From contig NZ_VCIG01000005.1 of NCBI RefSeq assembly GCF_006345815.1, forward strand, positions 434,001-498,000: a stretch of 64,000 nucleotides of DNA, given 5' to 3'. Position 1 is the first letter of the stretch, and the number at the start of each line of letters is the position of its first letter. Both the position numbers and the translations under genes were made by a program. A model generated the notes under the pieces. It ran no database searches, was not told where the DNA came from, and was given only the letters and a program-made list of their open reading frames with translations. Positions 36,746 through 45,579 of the stretch are shown here, piece by piece. Source of the stretch: Ochrobactrum sp. CGA5. GTDB taxonomy: Bacteria > Pseudomonadota > Alphaproteobacteria > Rhizobiales > Rhizobiaceae.

Positions 36746-36779
36746 ACATGACGATTGACGTCACCTTACTGCCATACAT

Positions 36780-36811
36780 AAGGAGAGTTGAAAACTCAAC
36801 TTTAAACGGTG
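36780..36811 (+). promoter_or_regulatory. Shine-Dalgarno separated from start codon by a stem-loop
   Basis: AAGGAG at 36780-36785 is followed directly by AGTTGAAAACTCAACT (36786-36801), a perfect 6-bp stem with a 4-base loop, then seven bases and GTG at 36809. If the hairpin forms, the ribosome site and start are at ideal distance; if not, they are 23 bases apart. This decides the chosen start of the receptor gene. Confidence 0.45.
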
Positions 36812-39043
36812 ACGAAAATGACCAGCTTGTTTCGGGGATTGTGGGCCAACGGTACACAAAACAGGCGCTTGGCCAGCAAATTGCCAATTTATCGGGCGAT
36901 CCTTGCGGGGACCTGTCTTTCCACAGTACTGCTTTTGAGCGAAACAATTGCGATTGCGCAAACCGCAACCAACCCTACACAAGAAGCAGCTTCAGATGAA
37001 GTCAGCGCCGATAAAAGAAAGTCGTCACCAGAAACAGGCCCTGAAACAAGCGCTGATAGCACCGTCAAGCTTAACCAGATCGTTGTCACTGCAACCGGAT
37101 TCGAACAGAATATCACCGACGCTCCTGCGAGTATCACTGTGGTTCCCGGCGAGGAGTTGGAAAAAGGCGCCTATCGCGACCTGACCGACGCTTTGAAAGA
37201 TGTTCAAGGCGTAGCCGTTACGGGCTCTGCCGCCGAACGCGATATCTATATTCGCGGCCTTCCCGGTTCGTACACATTGCTGCTCGTTGACGGGAAACGT
37301 CAGAGTACCCGTGATGCCCGCACCAACGGCAACTCTGGCTTTGAACAGAGCTTCTTGCCTCCTGCGAATGCAATCGAACGGATCGAAGTTATCCGTGGCC
37401 CCATGTCTTCGCTCTACGGATCGGATGCCATGGGCGGGGTCATCAATGTGATAACCAAGAAAGTATCAGATACCTGGAGCGGTTCTTTCTCTATCGACGG
37501 CACAATTCAGCAGCATTCCAAATACGGAAACTCGTTGCAGGGTTCTTATTACATGACCGGGCCGTTGGTTCCGAACCTTGTCGGCGTCCAGATTTGGGGA
37601 CGCGGTCTCAAGCGTCAGGAAGACAGTATCGTCAGCGGTACACCTGAACAGAAAGATATTGATATCACCGGGCGTGTTACAATCACACCAAATGAAGACC
37701 ACGATATAATGCTCGAATTGGGTAAGACCCGCCTTCGCCGCGAGTCGAACGTCGGCAACACGGCGGCATCGGGTTCGGATTCCTACAACTATAACGACCG
37801 CGATCATTGGTCGATTAGCCATACAGGACGCTGGGGGCCAACAACATCGGAATTCTCATTCCAGCAGGAATGGGCGGAGCGTACCAATTTCAACTGGGAC
37901 AACAAGACAAAGAGCTACGTGGAAAACCTGCGCTCACCTCATATCCGCAATTCCGTGCTCGATGGTAAGTTCACGACGCCGTTCGAATTCTATGGGAATC
38001 ATACACTTGTCACCGGTGGGCAATTCATGCAGTCGGTGCTGACCGACCAAAATCCGGGGCGGCGTACAGGCTTGGATGAAGAGTTTAGCGTTCGCCAGTG
38101 GGCGCTCTTCGCCGAAGACGAATGGTGGCTCACGCCAGACTTTGCCCTGACGGGTGGCCTGCGCATGGATGACCACGAAATTTATGGCTCACATTTCAGC
38201 CCCCGGGGTTATGCCGTTTGGCACGCGACCGAACAACTGACCTTCAAGGGCGGTATCTCCACTGGATTCCGCGCGCCAGAACTCCGGAGCGTCGCACCGG
38301 GCTATGCTTATACAACAGGCGGCTCGGGATGCTCGTACGGGCCGAATGGAACCTGTGGTGTGATCATCGGCGATCCAAATCTACAGCCTGAAAAAAGCAC
38401 AAGTTATGAAGCCAGTGTTCTTTGGGACAATCAGTCCGGGCTTCGTCTTGGCGCGACCTACTTCTATACAGATTTCAAGGACAAGATCAGCAATGCGTTG
38501 GTGACAGACACCAATGGCAATCCTGTTCGCTGGAGCGAAGATCCAAACTATCGTCTCTGGTATAGCTTCAACATCGACGAAGCCGTCATGCAAGGCGTGG
38601 AGTTGACCTTCAATTGGGAAGCGACTGATAAAATTACCCTACGCGGCAACTATACCTATACCGACTCAGAACAACAGACCGGCGACTATAGGGGCCTGCC
38701 TCTGGCGCGTACGCCAAAGCACATGGCCAGCCTACGCGCTGACTGGATAACGCCGGTTGAAGGCTTGAATGCTTGGGCTGCCGGCAATTACCACGGCGAA
38801 GAAACAAATGCTGGCGCGCGCATCGGGACGGCCGGTGAACCTATCTACAGAAACGGAAAGGTGGTTGCACGGAAGTACAAGCCCTATGCGACCTTCGATA
38901 TCGGCGGTTCGTATGACTTCAGCGAGAATGTCACTTTGAATGCTGCCGTCTACAACGTCTTCGACAAAAAAGTAGATGTTGATGATTTCAATACGGTTGT
39001 CGATGGCCGTCGTCTTTGGGTCGGCATGACCTCCCGCTTCTAG
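36809..39043 (+). CDS. TonB-dependent outer-membrane siderophore receptor (FepA/IroN-like)
   Basis: A 744-residue outer-membrane receptor. A long N-terminus contains a signal segment around 28-50 ending in ETIAIAQ. The TonB box region (LNQIVVTATG, about 88-97) and plug domain (YIRGLPGSYTLLLVDGKRQ, IERIEVIRGPMSSLYGSDAMGGVINVITK) are clear, and the 22-strand barrel ends in aromatic F (WVGMTSRF). Plug and barrel resemble catecholate receptors. GTG 36809 is used because of the hairpin-spaced ribosome site; ATG 36818 is the alternative. It is the first gene of a siderophore operon whose next gene is a periplasmic esterase, so an ester-linked catecholate is the likely ligand. Confidence 0.9.
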   Translation: MTKMTSLFRGLWANGTQNRRLASKLPIYRAILAGTCLSTVLLLSETIAIAQTATNPTQEAASDEVSADKRKSSPETGPETSADSTVKLNQIVVTATGFEQNITDAPASITVVPGEELEKGAYRDLTDALKDVQGVAVTGSAAERDIYIRGLPGSYTLLLVDGKRQSTRDARTNGNSGFEQSFLPPANAIERIEVIRGPMSSLYGSDAMGGVINVITKKVSDTWSGSFSIDGTIQQHSKYGNSLQGSYYMTGPLVPNLVGVQIWGRGLKRQEDSIVSGTPEQKDIDITGRVTITPNEDHDIMLELGKTRLRRESNVGNTAASGSDSYNYNDRDHWSISHTGRWGPTTSEFSFQQEWAERTNFNWDNKTKSYVENLRSPHIRNSVLDGKFTTPFEFYGNHTLVTGGQFMQSVLTDQNPGRRTGLDEEFSVRQWALFAEDEWWLTPDFALTGGLRMDDHEIYGSHFSPRGYAVWHATEQLTFKGGISTGFRAPELRSVAPGYAYTTGGSGCSYGPNGTCGVIIGDPNLQPEKSTSYEASVLWDNQSGLRLGATYFYTDFKDKISNALVTDTNGNPVRWSEDPNYRLWYSFNIDEAVMQGVELTFNWEATDKITLRGNYTYTDSEQQTGDYRGLPLARTPKHMASLRADWITPVEGLNAWAAGNYHGEETNAGARIGTAGEPIYRNGKVVARKYKPYATFDIGGSYDFSENVTLNAAVYNVFDKKVDVDDFNTVVDGRRLWVGMTSRF

Positions 39044-39059
39044 GATCGCAACAACAAGC

Positions 39060-39081
39060 CGCCTGCCAGCGATGGCGGGCG
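39060..39081 (+). other. Stem-loop between receptor and esterase genes
   Basis: CGCCTGCCA, a GCGA loop and TGGCGGGCG form a 9-bp stem with one G-T pair, 17 bases after the receptor stop. No T run follows; probably an mRNA-end stabiliser. Confidence 0.45.
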
Positions 39082-39105
39082 ACTATTCCCTGAATGGATG
39101 CTCCT

Positions 39106-39999
39106 ATGAGCGCACTGTCTATTAACTTGAAAAAGGCGCACCTGATGATGGCAGGGATACTTGCTGCTTCTGCCGTACGGGCGGCTGAGCCGGTTACCGC
39201 CTCCTTCGATATGGAAGCGAACGGCATCGCCTATCGCATTTTTACCGCTGAACCGAAAAAGGCCGCGCCCGAAGGCGGATATCCTGTCGTGTATATGGTC
39301 GACGGCAATCGCATGTTGCCGATCGCGGCAAAACTCATGGCAGAAAATTCCGCACTAAAGGCTGTATTCGTGGGCATAGGTTATCCAACGGAAAGTCAGG
39401 AAGAAATTGTTCGCCTGCGATATTTCGATCTTACACCGCCAACGCCTGATAATCTGATCCCAGTTCACTTCAACGTGCCGAGGACCGGAGGACGAGATGC
39501 TTTCTTCGATTTCATCACCAAACAGGTAAAGCCCGAAATCGAAAAACGTTTCAACGTCGACAAAAACCGGCAGGCCCTGTTCGGCCATTCTCTGGGCGGA
39601 TTATTCACGCTTTACGCCCTCTTCAACCACACGGACTCGTTCCACGTCTACGGCGCAGCAGATCCGTCAATCTGGTGGAATAATCGCTCGATTCTATCAG
39701 ATAAAGATCGGTTCATCAGGCGCTTCAAGGCTTCGCCTCGCCCAATCCGTCTACTTGTGGAAACCTCCGGTAAGCGAGGAAGCCGCCCCGGTCAGACCGA
39801 GCAGGACAGTGAACGGCTGAAAAAACTGCGTGGCGGACCTTCTGGTTTAGATGTGTTCAAAGAGCTTTCAGAGCTGCCTCAAATGGATGCTGCCTTTCAT
39901 CATTTCGAAAATGAAACCCATGGGTCGATGATTCCGTTCGCCGTGGAAGACAGCCTCAATTTCATCCTGCTCGCCCACCCCAAGGCGAGAAACAACTGA
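39106..39999 (+). CDS. Periplasmic alpha/beta-hydrolase, siderophore esterase (IroE/BesA-like)
   Basis: A 297-residue hydrolase of the esterase_D type. A signal-like segment (HLMMAGILAASAVRAAEP) lies at the N-terminus. The nucleophile serine S162 is in ALFGHSLGGLF; the catalytic histidine is probably in FENETHGSMIPFA near the C-terminus. ATG 39106 and ATG 39094 are both possible; neither has a strong ribosome site. Esterases of this group cleave ester bonds of trilactone siderophores to release iron or linearise the ligand. Position between receptor and binding protein supports this role and suggests processing in the periplasm before inner-membrane transport. Confidence 0.78.
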   Translation: MSALSINLKKAHLMMAGILAASAVRAAEPVTASFDMEANGIAYRIFTAEPKKAAPEGGYPVVYMVDGNRMLPIAAKLMAENSALKAVFVGIGYPTESQEEIVRLRYFDLTPPTPDNLIPVHFNVPRTGGRDAFFDFITKQVKPEIEKRFNVDKNRQALFGHSLGGLFTLYALFNHTDSFHVYGAADPSIWWNNRSILSDKDRFIRRFKASPRPIRLLVETSGKRGSRPGQTEQDSERLKKLRGGPSGLDVFKELSELPQMDAAFHHFENETHGSMIPFAVEDSLNFILLAHPKARNN

Positions 40000-40071
40000 A
40001 TTGTATCTTTCGGCCTTCGACGAAAAGATACCTGCCTATAAAACACAGGATTAATGAAAGGATCGAACACC

Positions 40072-41001
40072 ATGCTGAATATCGCTCAGAAGGCTGCACG
40101 TCTTTGCGGTGCCGCCATCGTGGTGCTGGGCATCGCTGCCACTGCAAATGCTGCTGATCTTACCATCAAGCACGCGCAAGGTGAGACAGCGGTACCAGCC
40201 TCACCCACACGGGTTTTGGTTTTTGATCTCGGCACTCTCGACAATTTGGATCGCCTTGGTGTCAAGGTAACGGGTGTTCCAAGCGGCATAGCGTTCCCTG
40301 AATATCTAAAAAAATATCAGAGCGACGATTATGTGAAAATTGGCACATTGTTCGAACCGGACTACGAAGCCGTCAATGCGGCGGAGCCGGATTTGATCAT
40401 CGTGGCGGGGCGCTCGGCCGCGAAATATGCAGAGCTGGCGAAGATAGCACCCACGATCGATCTGACGACCGACGCTAAGAACTTCATTGGGGATACGGAA
40501 GCCAACGTCGAAAAACTTGGCCAGATTTTTGGAAAGACAACAGAAGCGAAAGCAGAGGCCGAGAAGCTTGATGCCGCAATCGTTGCACTTAAAGAAAAGG
40601 CCGCCAAAAAGGGCACCGGCCTTCTGATCCTCACGTCCGGCGGCAAGATCAGTGCTTATGGCCCAGGATCACGCTTCGGCGTCCTGCACGATAGCTTCGG
40701 AGTCAAACCCGTAGCAGCCAACCTTTCAATCGGCAATCATGGCCAACCTGTCAGCTCTGAGTTCATCCTCGAAACCAATCCCGACTGGTTATTCGTCATC
40801 GACCGCGATGCCGCCATTGGACGTGAAGGCAATTCAGCCAAGCAAGTGCTCGACAACGAACTCGTGCGTCGGACCAACGCCTGGAAACAGGATCAGATTG
40901 TCTATCTGAATGCTCAGAACTGGTATCTGATCGGCGGTGGCCTCGGCGCGCTTCACAGCACGATTGATCAGCTTTCGCAGGCTTTCGACAAAGCGAATTA
41001 A
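40072..41001 (+). CDS. Siderophore ABC transporter periplasmic binding protein (FatB/CeuE/YclQ-like)
   Basis: A 309-residue secreted protein with a signal peptide ending in TANAADL. ATG 40072 has AAAGGA at normal distance; ATG 40054 is too close to its own purine run. The cluster C/helical-backbone fold is shown by VLVFDLGTLDNLDRLGVKVTGVP, EPDLIIVAGRSAAKYAELAKIAPTID and LLILTSGGKISAYGPGSRFGVLHDSFGVKP. Resemblance is to the catecholate/petrobactin group with a two-permease importer of the same family downstream. Confidence 0.88.
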   Translation: MLNIAQKAARLCGAAIVVLGIAATANAADLTIKHAQGETAVPASPTRVLVFDLGTLDNLDRLGVKVTGVPSGIAFPEYLKKYQSDDYVKIGTLFEPDYEAVNAAEPDLIIVAGRSAAKYAELAKIAPTIDLTTDAKNFIGDTEANVEKLGQIFGKTTEAKAEAEKLDAAIVALKEKAAKKGTGLLILTSGGKISAYGPGSRFGVLHDSFGVKPVAANLSIGNHGQPVSSEFILETNPDWLFVIDRDAAIGREGNSAKQVLDNELVRRTNAWKQDQIVYLNAQNWYLIGGGLGALHSTIDQLSQAFDKAN

Positions 41002-41023
41002 CGGCTTTCCAAACCCAATCCGG

Positions 41024-41047
41024 TCGGGCCACCCAACTGTGGCCCGA
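41024..41047 (+). other. Stem-loop after the siderophore-binding-protein gene
   Basis: TCGGGCCAC, loop CCAACT, GTGGCCCGA: a perfect 9-bp GC-rich stem 22 bases after the stop and 28 bases before the permease start. No T run; typical of a 3'-end stabiliser between binding-protein and permease genes. Confidence 0.6.
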
Positions 41048-41074
41048 ATTCGCGATCAGGCAACAGAACAGGAA

Positions 41075-42043
41075 ATGAGCGTGAAGGGACTTGCAGCAGC
41101 CATAGCACTTGTTGCCTTACTGGCTGTCATCAGTTTGTTTATCGGCGTCATCGATGTCTCGCTGGGCACACTTTTCGGAGCCGGAAGCAGCTACCGCGCG
41201 ACCGAAGTTCTGCTCGCCAGCCGCATTCCACGTACGCTTGCAATTATTCTGGCAGGCATGTCCATGGCCGTTTCTGGCATGATTATGCAAATTCTTACAC
41301 GCAACCGTTTCGTGGAGCCATCAACGGCGGGTACCGTGGAATCTGCAAGTCTTGGCATACTACTGGTAATATTATTTGCTCCTGAAGCGCCCGTGATTGC
41401 CAAGATGCTGGTTGCTTCCGTCACAGCGCTTGCTGGAACTGCTCTATTCCTGCGCATCCTCCGCGCCATTCCGTTGCGATCCGTTCTCGTAGTGCCACTG
41501 GTCGGCATCATGCTCGGCGGCGTCATTAGTGCCACAGCAACGTTCATTGCCTACCGGTTCGATCTCTTGCAATCGCTCAATTCCTGGACAACAGGTGACT
41601 TCTCTGGTGTCCTTCGTGGACGCTACGAACTCCTATGGCTTGCCTTCTTTCTTACCATTATCGCCTACGTCGCTGCCGACCGCTTTACAGTCGCGGGACT
41701 AGGAGAGGATTTTACGACCAATCTAGGCCTCAATTACCGCCGTGTGATTACACTTGGCCTTGTCATTGTTTCTATGGTCAGTGCATCAGTCGTGGTGACT
41801 GTTGGCATAATACCTTTCCTCGGACTTATCGTCCCAAACGTTGTCAGCATGCTCATCGGCGACAATATGCGGCGTGCAGTGCCATGGGTGGCAGTGCTCG
41901 GCGCCGGACTCGTACTGGCCTGTGACATTGTGGGGCGGTTGGTTCGTTTTCCATACGAAATCCCGATAGGCACGATGATGGGCGTCGTAGGAAGTGCGCT
42001 CTTCCTCTATCTGCTGCTACGGCGGGGTTCACGCCTTGCTTAA
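41075..42043 (+). CDS. Siderophore ABC transporter permease (FatD/CeuB/YclN-like)
   Basis: A 322-residue FecCD-family permease with about nine to ten helices. ATG 41075 follows CAGGAA and gives the usual N-terminus [21 protein letters not shown]; the frame is open far upstream without a ribosome site. FecCD hallmarks are RIPRTLAIILAGMSMAVSGMIMQILTRNRFVEPSTAGT and GIIPFLGLIVPNVVSMLIGDNMRRAVP. It forms a heterodimer with the next permease, which overlaps its end. Confidence 0.92.
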   Translation: MSVKGLAAAIALVALLAVISLFIGVIDVSLGTLFGAGSSYRATEVLLASRIPRTLAIILAGMSMAVSGMIMQILTRNRFVEPSTAGTVESASLGILLVILFAPEAPVIAKMLVASVTALAGTALFLRILRAIPLRSVLVVPLVGIMLGGVISATATFIAYRFDLLQSLNSWTTGDFSGVLRGRYELLWLAFFLTIIAYVAADRFTVAGLGEDFTTNLGLNYRRVITLGLVIVSMVSASVVVTVGIIPFLGLIVPNVVSMLIGDNMRRAVPWVAVLGAGLVLACDIVGRLVRFPYEIPIGTMMGVVGSALFLYLLLRRGSRLA

Positions 42044-42989
42044 GCGTCCTATTCTGGTTCTCTTGCTACTTTGCGCGCTCACTGTTCTTACGGCGGTGGC
42101 ATTCATGACCGTCGGCGCAAAAGGAAGCTGGTCTTTCATACTGTCCTTCCGCGGCACCAAGCTTGCAGCCATGATACTGGTCGCATACTCGATTGCAGTT
42201 TCAACGGTTCTGTTCCAGACCGTCACGAACAACCGTATCCTGACCCCTTCGATCATGGGGTTTGATGCGCTCTATATCCTGATACAGACGCTGGTGGTCT
42301 TCTTTTCCGGTGCCGTTCAAATCGGCTGGCTGGGGCCGAATGTCAGGTTTCTGTCTGAAACCGCTATCATGGTGGTTTTTGCCGGGACGCTCTACTACTG
42401 GCTGTTTTCGGGAGCGACGCGAAGCCTGCATCTCGTAATGCTTGTCGGTATTGTCTGCGGTGTCTTCTTCCGCAGCATTTCCAATCTGATGCAGCGGATG
42501 CTTGATCCAAACCTCTTCGCTGTTCTGCAAAATCGTTTATTCGCCAGCTTCAATACCATCAATAGTGACATTCTGATTATGTCAGCCGTCATCGTTGCTG
42601 CAATTTCGCTTTACGGTCTACGCTTCGTCTATGTTTATGATGTCCTATCACTTGGCAGAGAGCCGGCAATAAATCTGGGTCTCGATCATCGGCGCATCGT
42701 CCGCAAGATCCTGTTCATGGTGACCGTGCTGGTTTCCGTGTCCACCGCACTGGTTGGTCCTATTACTTTTTTTGGTCTTCTGGTGGCCAATCTGGCATAC
42801 ATGCTGGCCGGTTCGGCAAAACACCGGTTTATCCTACCAACAGCCATATTGCTTGCCGTCCTCTGCATCGTCGGCGGACAGACCATTCTTGAACGTATCT
42901 TTTCGTTCAACACTGCGCTCAGCGTCATCATCGAGTTTCTGGGCGGCCTTATCTTCATTCTCCTTCTCGTCAGGGGGCATGCGCGTTGA
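42036..42989 (+). CDS. Siderophore ABC transporter permease (FatC/CeuC/YclO-like)
   Basis: A 317-residue FecCD-family permease. TTG 42036 is preferred: GGCGGGG lies upstream and translation overlaps the stop of the first permease by eight bases. The sequence has RGTKLAAMILVAYSIAVSTVLFQTVTNNRILTPSIMGFDALY, the second-subunit equivalent of the FecCD signature, and ALVGPITFFGLLVANLAYMLAGSAKHR at the coupling end. It pairs with the upstream permease. Confidence 0.9.
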   Translation: MLKRPILVLLLLCALTVLTAVAFMTVGAKGSWSFILSFRGTKLAAMILVAYSIAVSTVLFQTVTNNRILTPSIMGFDALYILIQTLVVFFSGAVQIGWLGPNVRFLSETAIMVVFAGTLYYWLFSGATRSLHLVMLVGIVCGVFFRSISNLMQRMLDPNLFAVLQNRLFASFNTINSDILIMSAVIVAAISLYGLRFVYVYDVLSLGREPAINLGLDHRRIVRKILFMVTVLVSVSTALVGPITFFGLLVANLAYMLAGSAKHRFILPTAILLAVLCIVGGQTILERIFSFNTALSVIIEFLGGLIFILLLVRGHAR

Positions 42990-43744
42990 TAGAAATCAGC
43001 AAAGTCAACAAATCCTACAACGACACGCTTGTCGTCGATGATGTAACCCTGAAACTGCCAGCTCGCGGCATAACCTCGATCATCGGGCCAAATGGCGCAG
43101 GAAAATCGACGCTACTGTCAATGGTGAGCCGTCTCATGCCGATGGATAGCGGCCGCGTGACCGTGGACGGGCTCGACGTTTCGAGCACATCCGGTGACGT
43201 GCTGGCAAAACGTCTTTCGATCCTGCGACAGGAGAATGCAATCAGTTCGCGCCTGACCGTGCGCGACCTCGTAATCTTTGGCCGTTACCCCTACTCCAAG
43301 GGCCGTCCGAACGAAGAGGATTGCAAGCATGTCGAACAGGCCATCCGCTATCTTGGCCTTGAAGGTCTAAGCGAACGCTTTCTGGATGAGCTTTCCGGCG
43401 GGCAGCGCCAGCGAGCATTCGTAGCAATGGTGCTTTGCCAGGATACTGATTATGTGCTGCTGGACGAACCGCTTAACAATCTTGATATGAAGCATTCTGC
43501 TTCAATGATGAAGCTGTTGCGGCGAGCCGCAGACGAACTTGGAAAAACTGTGGTTCTCGTATTGCACGACATCAATTTTGCATCATGCTATTCTGACCAT
43601 ATAGTCGCCATGCGTTACGGCAAAGTTGTACATCAGGGAAGCCCTGAAGAACTGATCCGCCCGAAAATTCTCTCAGACATCTACGAGATGGAGATAGCCG
43701 TGGAAATCATCGGTGGCAAACGCATCGGCGTCTATTACCTTTAG
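42986..43744 (+). CDS. Siderophore ABC transporter ATP-binding protein (FatE/CeuD/YclP-like)
   Basis: A 252-residue ATPase beginning with TTG that overlaps the permease stop by four bases. Walker A is GPNGAGKST at 33-41, signature LSGGQRQRAFVAMVL, Walker B YVLLDEPLNNLDMKHS, and the H-loop LVLHDINFAS. It energises import of the ferric siderophore through the two permeases. Its stop codon lies in the first stem of a composite palindromic element. Confidence 0.93.
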   Translation: MIEISKVNKSYNDTLVVDDVTLKLPARGITSIIGPNGAGKSTLLSMVSRLMPMDSGRVTVDGLDVSSTSGDVLAKRLSILRQENAISSRLTVRDLVIFGRYPYSKGRPNEEDCKHVEQAIRYLGLEGLSERFLDELSGGQRQRAFVAMVLCQDTDYVLLDEPLNNLDMKHSASMMKLLRRAADELGKTVVLVLHDINFASCYSDHIVAMRYGKVVHQGSPEELIRPKILSDIYEMEIAVEIIGGKRIGVYYL

Positions 43745-43837
43745 AGCGCAGATCGGATTGGGTGAGATCTGCGCTCTAACTTCTCCTATTTTAAGCATAA
43801 TCGATCCTCGTTTCACGCCGGTCGAATTATGCTTTAA
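43741..43837. repeat. Two-palindrome intergenic element (RIME/Bru-RS-like), also terminator
   Basis: First palindrome: 13-bp perfect stem TAGAGCGCAGATC / GATCTGCGCTCTA at 43742-43778, starting at the stop codon of the ATPase gene. Second palindrome: AAGCATAATCG / CGAATTATGCTT at 43793-43836 with a one-base bulge, ending inside the stop region of the convergent peptidase gene. Tandem palindromes of about 100 bases starting with AGAGCGC and AAGCATAAT occur as dispersed repeats in rhizobia and Brucella; membership is inferred from memory. Confidence 0.5.
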
Positions 43838-45579
43838 GCAACAGCATCCGGGGGAAACAATGCTTGCAAGGCATCATATGATGCCAGCACGGTTTCCATT
43901 TGTGCCGTGTGTCCCTTAACGAAGGCATCCCCATAAACCGTCTCGTCCGGATATTCGGTGATCAGCGTCAGCGGCACGGTGTGCCGGTCATCAACGCCGA
44001 CCAGACACGGAAACCCGTTGACAATGCGGAAACCGGTTTCGCCCGCATGTTGCTCGAACAGACTGATCTGGGCGTTGTTACAAGCGACCAATCCATCAAT
44101 AGAAGCCAGATGCTTTGTCACATGATCTATTAGATGTTCAGCTTCTTTTTCCCACGAAGCGTGGTGGCGAATAATCAGGAAAAAGCCCTTCGGCAGCGTC
44201 CACATAGCAAAGGAACGTGGCACGTAGCCGGATAGCGGTCGCGTCCATTCATGCGAAGGATAACCATGCAGGTTGACATGCAGCTTCGCATCCGTCCGCC
44301 TTTCTGCTTCGACCCGAATGGATTTTTCATAAAGCCGCTCACCCTTACGATATTCGAGATCGTCACCCAGCGCCGTATAGCGAGCAGCGTGATGCATATG
44401 ATGCGGCTGAAGTACGCAAAGCCGTTTGTGTATCTCGTATCCGTCAGGATTTTCCTGTGGTGAGATCGTGAAATGTGCGCCTTCGCGCTCGGCAAGCCTA
44501 CTGGCCGCACGCAACGCGCCGACAACGCCCGTCGTTTCATTGGCGTGCTGACCGGCACTGATCATCATCGCCGCATCACTGCCCTTACGATAAGTTGCGC
44601 GTACTGTTCTGCCTGAACGGGTCTTTGCCTCGAATGGCTCGCCACCCAGTCTAGCGATTTCACGGCGAATCTGATCGGCAGAAAGCGGCGCTTGCGCCGT
44701 CTCTAGGACCTGCTCCGCCGTCAATGCATCATCGGTGGAAAGTGGCCGCGTTTCCACTCTGACCGATGGTTCGGCATCGCAAAAGCGGACCTCCGGCACG
44801 ATCTGGCCCGGCTGCAAGCCGCGATCGCCAACCGGGCGACCGGACTTTTTCTGAAAGACTTCGAGCAGCGAGAAATAAATATCCTCGTGCATGGCTTCGG
44901 TGAGGCTCAGCGTTTCTTCATCGTAGGGCAAGCGACGGTCGGTTATCGGCAGGCTGACCGCAATGTTCAGCTCATCGAAATAGGGTTCGCCGCGCTTCCA
45001 GTCATGGAGCGCGACGCTTGAGATCGTGTCATGAAACAGCTTTTCATAGGAAGTTTCGTAGCGCGTGCTTTCTGTCTCACCGTCCTGCGCAACGGTCAGC
45101 CAGCCGGTCGGCGACACCAGCGTTTCGCCGATGAAATCCACATGCACGCGGTTTGGCGCAAAAACCCTGTGCTTCTCGCTTTGGCCATCGGCAAAAACCA
45201 GTTCGACTTCATAATGAAAATCGTCTTTGCCCGAAGGCGAGAAATCTATCTCCACCTCCGGCAGAAGCGCCGATAAGGGATAGGTCTCAAGAAGGAACCG
45301 GTTCTGCACGCAGGCGTCATGGCGTGGATAGCGGACCGCAGCCGACTTCAGCGCCGAGCCATCCACTTCTTCCAGAAAGAAATGCAGGAGCGGCTTATAA
45401 GCCGAGCGCAGTCGCGCCTCGACGCCCGCGGCGCGCAGCTTCGTTTCGGCCGCGAACCGGCTCGGCTGATCATCGAACAGCCAGGCCTCCGCCTTCGCGC
45501 CGCGCATTTGCGGCTTCAGCAAATAATCTACAAGCGCATGAACAGTACGCGGGTAGGTTTTCTCAAAAAGCACACTCAT
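43834..45579 (-). CDS. M14-family zinc carboxypeptidase-like protein
   Basis: A 581-residue protein. The C-terminal half has the M14 zinc site: H345 and E348 in SAGQHANET, the NPDGY segment at 377-381 typical of carboxypeptidases, and a third ligand H438 in VNLHGYPSHEW. The first 330 residues form a separate region of mixed strand character that I do not recognise. No signal peptide, so it acts in the cytosol. It overlaps the last permease gene of a peptide ABC importer by four bases and probably trims peptides brought in by that importer. The large N-terminal region could give substrate selection. Confidence 0.78.
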   Translation of the reverse strand: MSVLFEKTYPRTVHALVDYLLKPQMRGAKAEAWLFDDQPSRFAAETKLRAAGVEARLRSAYKPLLHFFLEEVDGSALKSAAVRYPRHDACVQNRFLLETYPLSALLPEVEIDFSPSGKDDFHYEVELVFADGQSEKHRVFAPNRVHVDFIGETLVSPTGWLTVAQDGETESTRYETSYEKLFHDTISSVALHDWKRGEPYFDELNIAVSLPITDRRLPYDEETLSLTEAMHEDIYFSLLEVFQKKSGRPVGDRGLQPGQIVPEVRFCDAEPSVRVETRPLSTDDALTAEQVLETAQAPLSADQIRREIARLGGEPFEAKTRSGRTVRATYRKGSDAAMMISAGQHANETTGVVGALRAASRLAEREGAHFTISPQENPDGYEIHKRLCVLQPHHMHHAARYTALGDDLEYRKGERLYEKSIRVEAERRTDAKLHVNLHGYPSHEWTRPLSGYVPRSFAMWTLPKGFFLIIRHHASWEKEAEHLIDHVTKHLASIDGLVACNNAQISLFEQHAGETGFRIVNGFPCLVGVDDRHTVPLTLITEYPDETVYGDAFVKGHTAQMETVLASYDALQALFPPDAVA

